In this document: positions 39,507-47,463 of the stretch, one piece after another | How the letters are laid out: every line of letters begins with the position of its first letter | Position numbering within the stretch: position 1 is the stretch's first letter | From: Paucibacter sp. KBW04 | GTDB taxonomy: Bacteria; Pseudomonadota; Gammaproteobacteria; Burkholderiales; Burkholderiaceae_C | Assembly (NCBI RefSeq): GCF_003852425.1 | Contig: NZ_QAJN01000008.1 | Span: forward strand, 248,001-312,000 | Direction: 5' to 3' | DNA length: 64,000 nucleotides | Translations under genes and position numbers: made by a program | The notes under the pieces: generated by a model | What the model saw: the letters and a program-made list of their open reading frames with translations, nothing else | Database searches by the model: none | What the model was told of the DNA's origin: nothing

Positions 39507-41168
39507 TTAGTGGATGACCATCAAGGTAAAGGGCCAGACATAGGCCTGCATGGTCACGTACAAGCCCACCAGGCAAGCCAGGGCCACCGAGTGGAAGAAG
39601 ACATAGCGCAGGATGTCGCCCTCGTGGTTGAACCAGCGGGTGGCGGTGGAGGCCACGACGATGGACTGCGCGTCGATCATCTTGCCCATCACCCCGCCCG
39701 AGCTATTGGCCGCACCCATCAGATTGGGGCTCAGGCCCAGCTGCTCGGCCGCCACGCGTTGCATGCCGCCGAACAAGACGTTAGACGCCGTGTCCGAACC
39801 CGTCATCGCCACGCCCACCCAGCCCATCAAGGTGCCGAAGAAGGGGTAGAGAGGGCCGGTGTTGGCGAATGCCAGGCCCAGCGTCGTGTCGGTGCCGGAG
39901 TAACGCGTCAGCGTGCCCAGGCCCAGCATCAGCACAATGGTCAGCAGGGAGTAACGCACCATCCACAAGGTCTCGCCAAAGGTCTTGAGGATCTGCAGCG
40001 GCCGGTACTTCATCACCAGGGCGCTGATCACCGAGGCCAGCAAGATGCCGGTGCCGGTGGCCGAGAGCAAGTTGAGTGTGTAGACCGCGCTCTCCTTGGT
40101 GGGGTGGCTGACCACGGGGGCCATCTTTTCCACCATATTGTGCAGACCAGCCATGGGGAAGGCAGGCGCGAACAAGCTGTTCAGATAGGCCTTCACCGGC
40201 GGCAGGCCCCAGACGAAGACGAACACGGTCAAGATGGCCCAGGGTGTCCAGGCGCGGATCAAGGCGCTGGCGGAATGCTGGGGCCGCAGCACTTCCGCGC
40301 GGGCTTCGCCGCCATCGGTTTCATGGCCTTTCAGCGAGGTGGAGCGCCACACCTTTTTGGGCTGCCAGACGCGCAGGAAAGCGATCAGGCAGATCATGGA
40401 GACGATGGCCGCGATGATGTCCACCAGCTCCGGGCCGATGAAGTTGGACACCAGGAACTGCGGGATCGCGAAGCCCAGGCCCGTCACCAGAATTGCCGGC
40501 CAGATTTCCATCATGGCCTTGCGCCCCGCAAAGGCCCAGATCAGCCAGAAGGGCACCAGCAGCGAGAAGAAGGGCAGCTGGCGGCCGATCATGGCCGTCA
40601 CCTCCATCAAGTCGTAGCCATGCACCTTGGCCAGGGTGATCACCGGCGTGCCCAGGGCGCCAAAAGCCACCGGCGCGGTGTTGGCGATCAAGCTCAGGCC
40701 CGAGGCCGCAAGGGGTGAGAAACCCAGGCCGATCAAGATGCCCGCCGTCACCGCCACCGGTGTGCCAAAGCCCGCCGCACCCTCGAAGAAAGCACCGAAG
40801 CAAAACGCGATCAGCAGCAGCTGCAAGCGCCTGTCATCGGTGATGCCCGAGAGCGAATCCTGCAAGACCTTGAAGCTGCCGTTCTTCTCCGCCAGCTGTT
40901 GCAAGAAGATGATGTTGAGCACGATCCAGCCAATCGGCAGCAAGCCGGTGAAGCCGCCCAGCAGCGCCGCCTTGCCCGCCATCTCCGCCGGCATGCCATA
41001 GGCCAGGACGGCAATCGCTAGTGCACTCAGCAAGCCAAGGCCTGCCGCGATATGCGCTTTGATGTGAAGAAAGCCCAGGCAAACCAACATCACCGCCACC
41101 GGCACAGCGGCCAAGGCGGTGGAGATCACCATATTCCCGAACGGGTCGTAAATTTGCTGCCAGACCAT
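39507..41168 (-). CDS. lldP: L-lactate permease
   Basis: A 553-residue lactate:H+ symporter of the LctP family with about 12-14 membrane helices. Family blocks include GAFFEGAAGFGTPVAVTAGIL, PVAFGALGTPVITLA and GWVGVAMTGSDTASNVLFGG with NSSGGVMGKMIDAQSI. The start has AGGAG in front. It opens the lldP-lldD unit, which takes up and oxidises lactate. A LysR gene lies immediately upstream on the same strand. Confidence 0.95.
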   Translation of the reverse strand: MVWQQIYDPFGNMVISTALAAVPVAVMLVCLGFLHIKAHIAAGLGLLSALAIAVLAYGMPAEMAGKAALLGGFTGLLPIGWIVLNIIFLQQLAEKNGSFKVLQDSLSGITDDRRLQLLLIAFCFGAFFEGAAGFGTPVAVTAGILIGLGFSPLAASGLSLIANTAPVAFGALGTPVITLAKVHGYDLMEVTAMIGRQLPFFSLLVPFWLIWAFAGRKAMMEIWPAILVTGLGFAIPQFLVSNFIGPELVDIIAAIVSMICLIAFLRVWQPKKVWRSTSLKGHETDGGEARAEVLRPQHSASALIRAWTPWAILTVFVFVWGLPPVKAYLNSLFAPAFPMAGLHNMVEKMAPVVSHPTKESAVYTLNLLSATGTGILLASVISALVMKYRPLQILKTFGETLWMVRYSLLTIVLMLGLGTLTRYSGTDTTLGLAFANTGPLYPFFGTLMGWVGVAMTGSDTASNVLFGGMQRVAAEQLGLSPNLMGAANSSGGVMGKMIDAQSIVVASTATRWFNHEGDILRYVFFHSVALACLVGLYVTMQAYVWPFTLMVIH

Positions 41169-41268
41169 GTTTTGTCTCCTCAGGTGAAGCGGATGTCACT
41201 GAGGAGCGAATGTGTCAGTCTGGCGATTTGGCGGCGTGAAAGCTCTTAGCCCGCCGTTTGAAAAAAAT

Positions 41269-42189
41269 TCAAAATCCGGGTTTGCCCTTGGCTGGGTGAA
41301 CACCCGAAGGCAGCGCCTCCCGCAGCCAATCCACAAATGCCGCGCATTCCCAGCGCTGCAAGGTGCCGGGCTTCCAGCACAAGAAGTAATGGTGAGGCGA
41401 GGGCGCGTTCTTGGGGCTTAGGCGCAAGAGCTGCCCGCTGTCCAGCCAGCTGGCGCCCAGCTGCAGCCGCATCAAGGCCACGCCAAAGCCGGCCACCGCG
41501 GCGTCCAGCACCAGGCCAATGTCGTTGAACTGCGAGCCTCCCGCTGCATTGCCGCCAAGGCTGTCATTGGGCTCGGCCAGCGCGATATTGCAGGCGCTGA
41601 ACCAGCTGCGCCAGGGCTCCAGCGGGCAGCGGATCAGGCGGGCGCGCGAGATGGTCTCAATCGTGTCAAAGCCATCAAACGGCCCCATCTCCTGCAGATA
41701 GGAGGGGCTGCAGACGGGCGTCACCTCGTCCGACTGCAGATGCAGGGACTCGCGGTCAGGGAAAGGCCCGGTGCCAAAGCGCAACTCAATGTCCGCGTCC
41801 TCCGCCGTCACGTTCAAAAACGGGATGGTCACCTGCAAGACCAGATCAATCTCCGGGTAAGCCGCCCGAAAAGCCGCCAGCCTTGGCAGCAGCAACTGGC
41901 GCGAAAAGGTCGGCGTGACGGCCACCCGCAAGCGGCTGCGCCGCCCCTCGGGTACACCGGCTGGCACCTGCTGCAGGGCCGCAATCGCCTCCCGGACCCG
42001 GGCCAGATAAGAGGCGCCCTCGGTCGTCAGGCTGAAGTCCAAATTGCCACTGCTGCGCGCAAACAGCTTCACCCCCAAACGCGCCTCCAACTGCCGGATG
42101 CGATGGCTCACCGCACTCGGCGTCACGCTCAACTCCTCACTCGCCAAGGTCACGCTGCGCAAACGCGCCAAGGCCTCAAAGGCCAACAA
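41269..42189 (-). CDS. LysR-family regulator, GcvA-like
   Basis: A LysR protein of at least 306 residues with the HTH SVTLASEELSVTPSAVSHRI and a substrate-binding domain. The family usually begins with a few residues before LLAFEALARL. Here those residues (IPPIQG) are encoded upstream, but the open frame back to its stop codon near 42260 contains no ATG or GTG. The given start is a TTG; translation may begin slightly upstream at a rarer codon. It lies 100 bp before lldP on the same strand and may regulate lactate use, though GcvA-like regulators act on many targets. Confidence 0.82.
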   Translation of the reverse strand: MLAFEALARLRSVTLASEELSVTPSAVSHRIRQLEARLGVKLFARSSGNLDFSLTTEGASYLARVREAIAALQQVPAGVPEGRRSRLRVAVTPTFSRQLLLPRLAAFRAAYPEIDLVLQVTIPFLNVTAEDADIELRFGTGPFPDRESLHLQSDEVTPVCSPSYLQEMGPFDGFDTIETISRARLIRCPLEPWRSWFSACNIALAEPNDSLGGNAAGGSQFNDIGLVLDAAVAGFGVALMRLQLGASWLDSGQLLRLSPKNAPSPHHYFLCWKPGTLQRWECAAFVDWLREALPSGVHPAKGKPGF

Positions 42190-42345
42190 ACCTTGGATGG
42201 GCGGGATGTGATGGGCGGCGATGGTGGGCTCCGAGGTGTGGCGGGGGTCGGAGCGAGTTTAGGGCGAGCGCGCCGCTTGGCCACAGGGGTAAAACGCGAG
42301 CATCGAGCGAGGGCTGCACTTGTTTGCGTTGCCGCCTGACGGTGT

Positions 42346-42375
42346 CAAAAGCAGGGGCTAGATCTAACCCCTGCT
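42346..42375 (-). terminator. Terminator after the 68-residue gene
   Basis: AGCAGGGG (42350-42357) pairs with CCCCTGCT (42368-42375) around a 10-nt loop; on the minus strand the stem is followed by TTTTG. It lies 18 bp after the stop of the small minus-strand gene. Confidence 0.65.
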
Positions 42376-42393
42376 GTGAGCCAGAGCGGTCAA

Positions 42394-42600
42394 TCAATGC
42401 TGGGCTTGCTCCGGCGCCAAGCGGCTAGACCACAAGGGCTGTTGTGCCAGTTCCTTGGCGGTGGCTTCGTCGGTGGTCACCGCATATTCGTTACCGCTGC
42501 GCTCAACGAAGTAGGCCGAGCGAAAGCGCTGCAGCAGCCCCCCGAGTGCTTGGCGAGCTTGGGTTTCGGGGCCGTTGAAGGTGAGTGTCAGCGTGGTCAT
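42394..42600 (-). CDS. Small protein of unknown function (68 residues)
   Basis: A 68-residue protein, MTTLTLTFNGPETQARQAL with a predicted beta-alpha-beta pattern (LTLTFNG, helix, SAYFVERSGNEYAVTTDEA). I do not recognise it. It is supported by a plausible start context, terminators on both sides (42346 and 42619), and amino acid composition that looks protein-like. It forms its own transcription unit. Confidence 0.5.
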   Translation of the reverse strand: MTTLTLTFNGPETQARQALGGLLQRFRSAYFVERSGNEYAVTTDEATAKELAQQPLWSSRLAPEQAQH

Positions 42601-42618
42601 GGTCGAGGTTCCGTCAAG

Positions 42619-42650
42619 AAAAAGGCCGATAACTTCTTGCTACCGGCCTT
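42619..42650 (-). terminator. Terminator for the small-gene cluster upstream
   Basis: AAGGCCG (42622-42628) pairs with CGGCCTT (42644-42650); on the minus strand it is followed by TTTTTC. It would end transcription coming from the genes at 42830-43458. Confidence 0.7.
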
Positions 42651-42829
42651 GTTTGAACGCCAGGGCGCTGGCGCGGTTGACGGGGGAGGTGTTTCAGCTT
42701 GTGTCCGTCAAGGCTAGGGCTTTGATGCACTTGAACCTGCCCCAGCCGCAAGTGGTGAGGACGTAGGCACGCAGCTTGCACCCTCTCGAGTCGCGACCGG
42801 TGAGTTTTCGAAGCCTTACCTTAGGAGGC

Positions 42830-43084
42830 CTAGCTTGCGCGGTAGTCATCGACATGTTCAAGCGCCATATGAATTGCCGCTTGAACTGCCGCCCTTGCCT
42901 GTGGGCTGTTTTTCCAGCATGACGATCCCGAGAGCAAAGCGCCTTGAGTGAGGATGTCATCCGCATCTGCGTCCGCCAACTGCGCCAGCGACGAGAACCC
43001 CATCTGCTCCAGGCGGGCGATCACCGTGGGCCCGACACCTTTGACCGCCAAAAGGCTTTGTCTTTCTTCGGTTGAGAAGCGCAT
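42830..43084 (-). CDS. Helix-hairpin-helix protein
   Basis: An 84-residue protein with a clear helix-hairpin-helix motif: LLAVKGVGPTVIARLEQMGF, then SSLAQLADADADDIL. Such motifs bind DNA non-specifically or act as protein interaction modules (for example the Cdd1-type pathogenicity locus proteins). Two Cys/Ser-rich residues follow (LSGSSCWKNSP). It lies 32 bp after the 113-residue gene, so they are probably cotranscribed. Confidence 0.75.
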   Translation of the reverse strand: MRFSTEERQSLLAVKGVGPTVIARLEQMGFSSLAQLADADADDILTQGALLSGSSCWKNSPQARAAVQAAIHMALEHVDDYRAS

Positions 43085-43116
43085 TGTGCCGATCCTGTTT
43101 CACTGTCTGGGCGTGT

Positions 43117-43458
43117 TCATGCCTTCTTACCCGAGGCCAAGAAGGCAACGCTGACCTCCCCACACTCAAAATCTTCATCTTCAAAAATCACCAGATACCA
43201 AAACGACTGATCCACTGCACCGAGTTCGGGCTTGAGTTCAGCCACTGGCTTGGCGAGCTTGAGGCGCAGATCGAGTGGCAATTCATCGGCATCGGCCAAG
43301 CGCTGGCGGGGCAGGGCTTCCAGCCCGGGGACTTCTTCTCTGAAGTCCAGCAGCACGACCAGATCATTCGTACCGAAATGGCGCTGCGCGCCCTGGGCGA
43401 AGTTGAACACCCGTTCGTCAACAAACTCCAGCAGGCGAGGGGGGATGGGCGTGCTCAT
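43117..43458 (-). CDS. Acidic protein of unknown function (113 residues)
   Basis: A 113-residue acidic protein (MSTPIPPRLLEFVDERVFNF) without signal peptide or known motif. The pattern is helix, beta strand (DLVVLLDFREEVPG), helix, beta strand (WYLVIFEDEDFECGEVSV). It is supported by composition and by its close spacing to the helix-hairpin-helix gene. The function is unknown. Confidence 0.6.
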   Translation of the reverse strand: MSTPIPPRLLEFVDERVFNFAQGAQRHFGTNDLVVLLDFREEVPGLEALPRQRLADADELPLDLRLKLAKPVAELKPELGAVDQSFWYLVIFEDEDFECGEVSVAFLASGKKA

Positions 43459-43597
43459 GAGAATCCTTGGCTGCGGCCCTGAGTTGGCAGATCAGGCCGT
43501 TTGATTGAGTGATTGATGTTTTGAAATTGGCGCCAATCGTAGACGAGGCATGCCTGCCACCAAGCAGGGTAATTAGTGCCGCGAGACAATTCCCGCC

Positions 43598-43795
43598 ATG
43601 AATTCCCCCGCAACACCTGACCCCGATCCCAAGCCTCAGCCGCCTGTGCAGCCCGACCTCGATGCCTGCTGCGGCAATGGCTGCGATCCCTGCATCTTTG
43701 ATTTGTACGACTTGGAGATGGACGGCTACCGGCGAGCACTGCGGGCTTGGGCGGCAAGGCACCCTGAAGCTGAGGGGTCGGCGCCGGCCGCCTGA
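43598..43795 (+). CDS. Oxidoreductase-like domain protein
   Basis: A 65-residue protein. Its core ACCGNGCDPCIFDLYDLEMD has the Cys pattern of the oxidoreductase-like N-terminal domain family, small proteins with probable metal-binding Cys residues. Pro-rich N terminus. The function is unknown. It converges on the helicase gene with a 16-bp gap. Confidence 0.8.
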   Translation: MNSPATPDPDPKPQPPVQPDLDACCGNGCDPCIFDLYDLEMDGYRRALRAWAARHPEAEGSAPAA

Positions 43796-43811
43796 ACAAA
43801 CCGGCGGGTGC

Positions 43812-45848
43812 TCACGTGGCCTCAGCCGCTTTCTTCCTCCAAAACCCCACATCAATCGCCTGGCTCGCCCCGCTGCGTTCGTTGACGAGCCAGAGCGCTT
43901 GGCCGTCGGGGCTGAGGTGGCTGACTTCGCCGGTGTGGCGGCCGGCGCTGACGCGGCGGCCCAGGGCGTTGGCGGGGAAGTTGGGCTGGCGGGCCAACTC
44001 CAGCAAAGGCGTCACTTCGCGCGCATCGCCGGCCAGGCGCAGGCGCTGCAGGATGGCGGCGAGCCAGGGGTTGCTGGCGTCGGCCGGTGACAGATAGACG
44101 ATGACCTTGGCCTGGGCGCGGCTGAGTGCCACATTGATCAGGCGCTGCGCTTCCTCGGTCTGCAAAAAGGGCTGGCTGCCGTCCGCCGGGTCGAAGAGCA
44201 GCACCGGCGCCTCACTGCCCTGGGCGCGGTGCACGGTGCTGACCTTGACGGACTCGGGCACGCCGCGCGCCCGCAGGCGCTGGCGGATCAGGGCGCGCTG
44301 GGCGCGGAAGGGGGTGAGCACGATCAGCTCCTGGGGCTGCCAGGCGCCGGCTTCGCCGCTGGCGCCCAGGCCCAGCGCGGCGGCCACCGTCGCGGCAATC
44401 GCCTCGGCGGATTCGGCGCGCACCGGCCCGCGCTCGGCGGCGGACCAGGCGCCGTCGTTCTTCACCTGATGCACATGCACATGCGTGTCCGCAGCGATGC
44501 TGCCCAGGGCGCGGTGGCGGGCCTGGGCCCAGGCGGGCGAGGCTCGCGCATCGGCCGCCACGCGCAGGGCACCGTCGTAGAACAAATCGCTGACCAGCTC
44601 GCTGATGGGCCCGGCCATGCGGGACTGCTCGTCCAGCAAGGCGACTGAGGGGCCTCGAAGGGGCTTCTCAGAGAACGCTGATCTACCCAGCCATTTACGC
44701 GCAGCCCGGTCGGCGCTGCGCTGCACGGGCGAGAGCTGCTGGGGGTCGCCCGCAAACAGGCGGGCGCGGCCCAGCGGCATCAGGGCCAGGGCGTGGGCGA
44801 GGCTGACCTGGCTGGCCTCGTCAAACACCAGCAGGTCAAAGGGCGGCTCCTCATCGGCTGAGAGTTCGCGCAGGGTTTTGAGCGTGAAGGCGGCGCGCGT
44901 CGTCGTCATGCTGGCCAGGCGGCAGCGTTGCAGCACTTGCAGGCTGGAGGCGCGCAGCTGCTCGCGCAGATCGGCCACGCGGTCGGCCCAGGCTTTGAGG
45001 GCCGCCGCGTCGCGGGCCGTGGGGCGAGCGGCTTCGGCGCGAGCCAGGGCGGCGATCAGGCCTTGGTCCTCGGTGGGGATCAGGTGCTCGCGGCCGGCAT
45101 AAGCGGCGGCGTCGAAGCGGGTGCCCAGGCGTTGCACGGCGGCGCGGCAATGCTCGCGCCGGCCCTTTTGCAAGGCCTTGTCCACGGCCAGGGTGGCCAG
45201 ATCCACCGCCTGGTTGGTGGTGGACAGCAGCAGCACGCGGGCCTGCGGGCGCGTGTCCAGATACTCGGCCAGCAGCACGCCCAGGGTGGTGGTCTTGCCG
45301 GTGCCGGGCGGCCCCCACAAAAAGGCGCTGCTGTGCTCAACCAGGCTCAAGGCCTGGCGCTGGGCACTGCGCAGCCAGCGAAAGGGCGCGCCGCTCAGGG
45401 GCGGGGCGGCGCTGTTGAGCGCCTGCGGCTGAGCCAGATCGGGCAGGCAGGCCAGGGCGCGTTCGGCCCAGGGCGTGTCCCACCAAGCATCGGCCACGGC
45501 GTTCAGAAATCGGGTGGGGTAGAGGCGGATCAGGCAGTCTGGCCCTGGCGGCGGGCAGCTGGCGTTTTGCAGCACGAGTTGGTCGTCCTCGGGCACCAGG
45601 GCCAGCACGCTGGCGCCGCCCTTGACCGGCGCGCCCCACCAGGCGGAGGCGCCGTCCAGGCTGTCGTCGAGCAAGGTCTGGGCTGAGCTTTGGCCGGGGC
45701 GCTGGCCTTCGGCGAACACATAGCCAGGCTCCAGCGTGACGCGCCAGAGCGAGCCCTCGCGCTCGCTGCGCAGCACCTTGAAGTCGTAATACTCGGGCGT
45801 GGCCGCCAGCTCGGCGTTCAGCGCCGCCCGCAACTCGGCCAGCAGCAC
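43812..45848 (-). CDS. Superfamily 1 (UPF1/Dna2-like) helicase
   Basis: A 678-residue SF1B-type ATPase. Walker A is LWGPPGTGKTTT, followed by motif Ia LLLSTTNQAVD, Walker B LVFDEASQ, motif III LFAGDPQQLSP, motif IV/V LTPFRAQRALIRQ, VSTVHRAQGSEAP, and motif VI NVALSRAQAKVIVY. The N-terminal 160 residues are a separate domain. It starts with GTG and lies 8 bp after an HTH gene on the same strand. The role (repair, RNA processing or defence) is not determined; no nuclease domain is visible. Confidence 0.88.
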   Translation of the reverse strand: MLLAELRAALNAELAATPEYYDFKVLRSEREGSLWRVTLEPGYVFAEGQRPGQSSAQTLLDDSLDGASAWWGAPVKGGASVLALVPEDDQLVLQNASCPPPGPDCLIRLYPTRFLNAVADAWWDTPWAERALACLPDLAQPQALNSAAPPLSGAPFRWLRSAQRQALSLVEHSSAFLWGPPGTGKTTTLGVLLAEYLDTRPQARVLLLSTTNQAVDLATLAVDKALQKGRREHCRAAVQRLGTRFDAAAYAGREHLIPTEDQGLIAALARAEAARPTARDAAALKAWADRVADLREQLRASSLQVLQRCRLASMTTTRAAFTLKTLRELSADEEPPFDLLVFDEASQVSLAHALALMPLGRARLFAGDPQQLSPVQRSADRAARKWLGRSAFSEKPLRGPSVALLDEQSRMAGPISELVSDLFYDGALRVAADARASPAWAQARHRALGSIAADTHVHVHQVKNDGAWSAAERGPVRAESAEAIAATVAAALGLGASGEAGAWQPQELIVLTPFRAQRALIRQRLRARGVPESVKVSTVHRAQGSEAPVLLFDPADGSQPFLQTEEAQRLINVALSRAQAKVIVYLSPADASNPWLAAILQRLRLAGDAREVTPLLELARQPNFPANALGRRVSAGRHTGEVSHLSPDGQALWLVNERSGASQAIDVGFWRKKAAEAT

Positions 45849-45856
45849 GGGCGGGC

Positions 45857-46117
45857 TCAGGGTTTTTCGTCAGCGGCCTGCAGCTGGACCTTGACGCCGT
45901 AAAGCGCCAGCATGCCCAGCACATGGCCAATGGCCACGCCGGGCTCGCCTGATTCGATGCGGCCTATGGTTTGCACATGCACGCCCAGGAGCGCAGCGGC
46001 CGCGGCCTGGCCCTCGCCCGCACGGCCACGTGCCAGTTTGGCGGCTGCCCCCATGTCCTTGATCGCCTGGAGGGCGTCACCGTCAATGTCTACAGAAATC
46101 CGTTTACCTTGAGCCAT
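45857..46117 (-). CDS. Small XRE-type HTH protein paired with the helicase
   Basis: An 86-residue protein whose C-terminal half is an HTH: EGQAAAAALLGVHVQTIGRI, then ESGEPGVAIGHVL. The N-terminal half is short and charged (ISVDIDGDALQAIKDMG). The size and form match antitoxin-type or autoregulatory XRE proteins. It lies 8 bp before the helicase on the same strand, so it probably regulates it. Start at MAQGKRIS. Confidence 0.78.
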   Translation of the reverse strand: MAQGKRISVDIDGDALQAIKDMGAAAKLARGRAGEGQAAAAALLGVHVQTIGRIESGEPGVAIGHVLGMLALYGVKVQLQAADEKP

Positions 46118-46223
46118 GGGGCGCATTGTCGCCGCATGTGAGCGAGCGAGAAATTGCCGGTGCTCCTAACGCTTCATCTGGGCGGAGATTGGTGCTCAAA
46201 TCAGGGCGCACCAGGAGATTCAG

Positions 46224-46700
46224 ATGTATATCCACTGGACCCCCGATCTCGAAACCGGCCAGCCCTTCATCGATGCTCAGCACCGTATGCTGCTCTTCCT
46301 CTTTCGCAAGATGGATGTGGCGATCAAGACGCGGGCCACGGAGTCCACGCTGAAGAACATCATCGACGAGTTGAAGCGTTTTGTGCGCTTCCACTTTGCC
46401 AGCGAAGAGAACCTGATGCGTGAGACGGCTTACCCGCATATGGCCAATCACGAGGCGCAGCACGAGGACTTGCTGGTCAAGCTGGACCTGGTGGCCCAGC
46501 GTGTGCTGACCCGCCACGAGTTCCCCGAGGACATGCTCTACTTTCTGAATGAGTGGCTGACTAACCATATCGCCAAGCATGACCAGGACATCGCCCGCCA
46601 CATCCGCGCGGCCGCGCATCGACCCATCGGCGAATTCGCCTACTTTGAATACCTGGCCACGCCCGGCAGCAGCCACACCGACTTTGGTACGGATGTTTGA
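46224..46700 (+). CDS. Bacteriohemerythrin
   Basis: A 158-residue four-helix oxygen- or metal-binding protein. The di-iron ligands are visible in order: His in MYIHWTP, QPFIDAQHRML, HFASEENLM, HMANHEAQHEDLL and NHIAKHDQDIARHI. Probably senses or stores O2 or scavenges iron. AGGAG lies just before the ATG. Its stop overlaps the ATG of the methyltransferase gene. Confidence 0.9.
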   Translation: MYIHWTPDLETGQPFIDAQHRMLLFLFRKMDVAIKTRATESTLKNIIDELKRFVRFHFASEENLMRETAYPHMANHEAQHEDLLVKLDLVAQRVLTRHEFPEDMLYFLNEWLTNHIAKHDQDIARHIRAAAHRPIGEFAYFEYLATPGSSHTDFGTDV

Positions 46701-47457
46701 AAACAGTTCCAAGATGACGCTGACAACACAAGACGACGCCTGTTCATTGCAAGACTTCAGCAGCCTGAGCGAGGCGGAGCTACGCGCGCTGGACACATCG
46801 CTGCAAGCACAGGACAGCCCGCGTTGGGATGCCTTCTACCAAGACCGTGCCAAGCCCATACCCTTCTTCGGCGAGCAGCCGGATGAGAGCCTGGCCGCTT
46901 GGCTTGATGACGGGCACTTCCCCGTCAACCGAGGCCGGGCCCTGGACCTGGGCTGCGGCAATGCGCGCAATGCCATCCATCTGGCGCGCAGCGGCTTCCA
47001 AGTCGAGGCGCTGGATTATTCCGCCCAGGCCATCGCCTGGGCGCGGGAGCGGGTGGCGGCGTCGGGTACCGAGGTGACGTTGCGGCAGGGTGACTTCTTT
47101 GAGCTGGCGCTGCCCGAGGGTGCTTACGACCTGGTCTACGACTCGGGCTGCTTCCATCACATCGCCCCGCACCGGCGCGCTGGCTATGTGGCGCGGGTGC
47201 TGCGCGCGCTCAAGCCTGGCGGCCACTTTGGGCTTTGCAGCTTCCGCCCCGAAGGCGGCAGCGGCTTCAGCGACGCCGAGGTCTACGCCCGCCACAGCCT
47301 GGGCGGTGGCCTGGGCTATAGCGAGGCGCAACTGCGCGCCCTCTGGTCCCCGGCGCTGCAGCTACGCGAGCTGCGCCAGATGCGCAAACCCGCCGCCGAC
47401 AGCGGGCGCTTTGGTGAGACCTTTTTGTGGGTGATGTTGGGGCAGAAGCAGGCTTGA
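46693..47457 (+). CDS. Class I SAM-dependent methyltransferase
   Basis: A 254-residue protein. The SAM-binding site is ALDLGCGNARNAIHLARSG, followed by EALDYSAQAI, the motif YDLVYDSGCFHHIAPHRR, and LKPGGHFGLCSFRPEG. This is the thiopurine/tellurite-resistance-like group; the substrate is unknown. The ATG at 46693 overlaps the hemerythrin stop, so translation is likely coupled; an in-frame ATG at 46714 is the alternative. Confidence 0.85.
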   Translation: MFENSSKMTLTTQDDACSLQDFSSLSEAELRALDTSLQAQDSPRWDAFYQDRAKPIPFFGEQPDESLAAWLDDGHFPVNRGRALDLGCGNARNAIHLARSGFQVEALDYSAQAIAWARERVAASGTEVTLRQGDFFELALPEGAYDLVYDSGCFHHIAPHRRAGYVARVLRALKPGGHFGLCSFRPEGGSGFSDAEVYARHSLGGGLGYSEAQLRALWSPALQLRELRQMRKPAADSGRFGETFLWVMLGQKQA

Positions 47458-47463
47458 GCTGCG

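Noticed and set aside
38997-40718. A 573-codon open frame antisense to lldD and lldP
   Set aside because: Composition is His/Gln/Gly-rich without motifs, and it overlaps two certain genes on the other strand.
42694-42966. A 90-codon minus-strand frame overlapping the helix-hairpin-helix gene
   Set aside because: It overlaps a better-supported gene in another frame and shows no motif.
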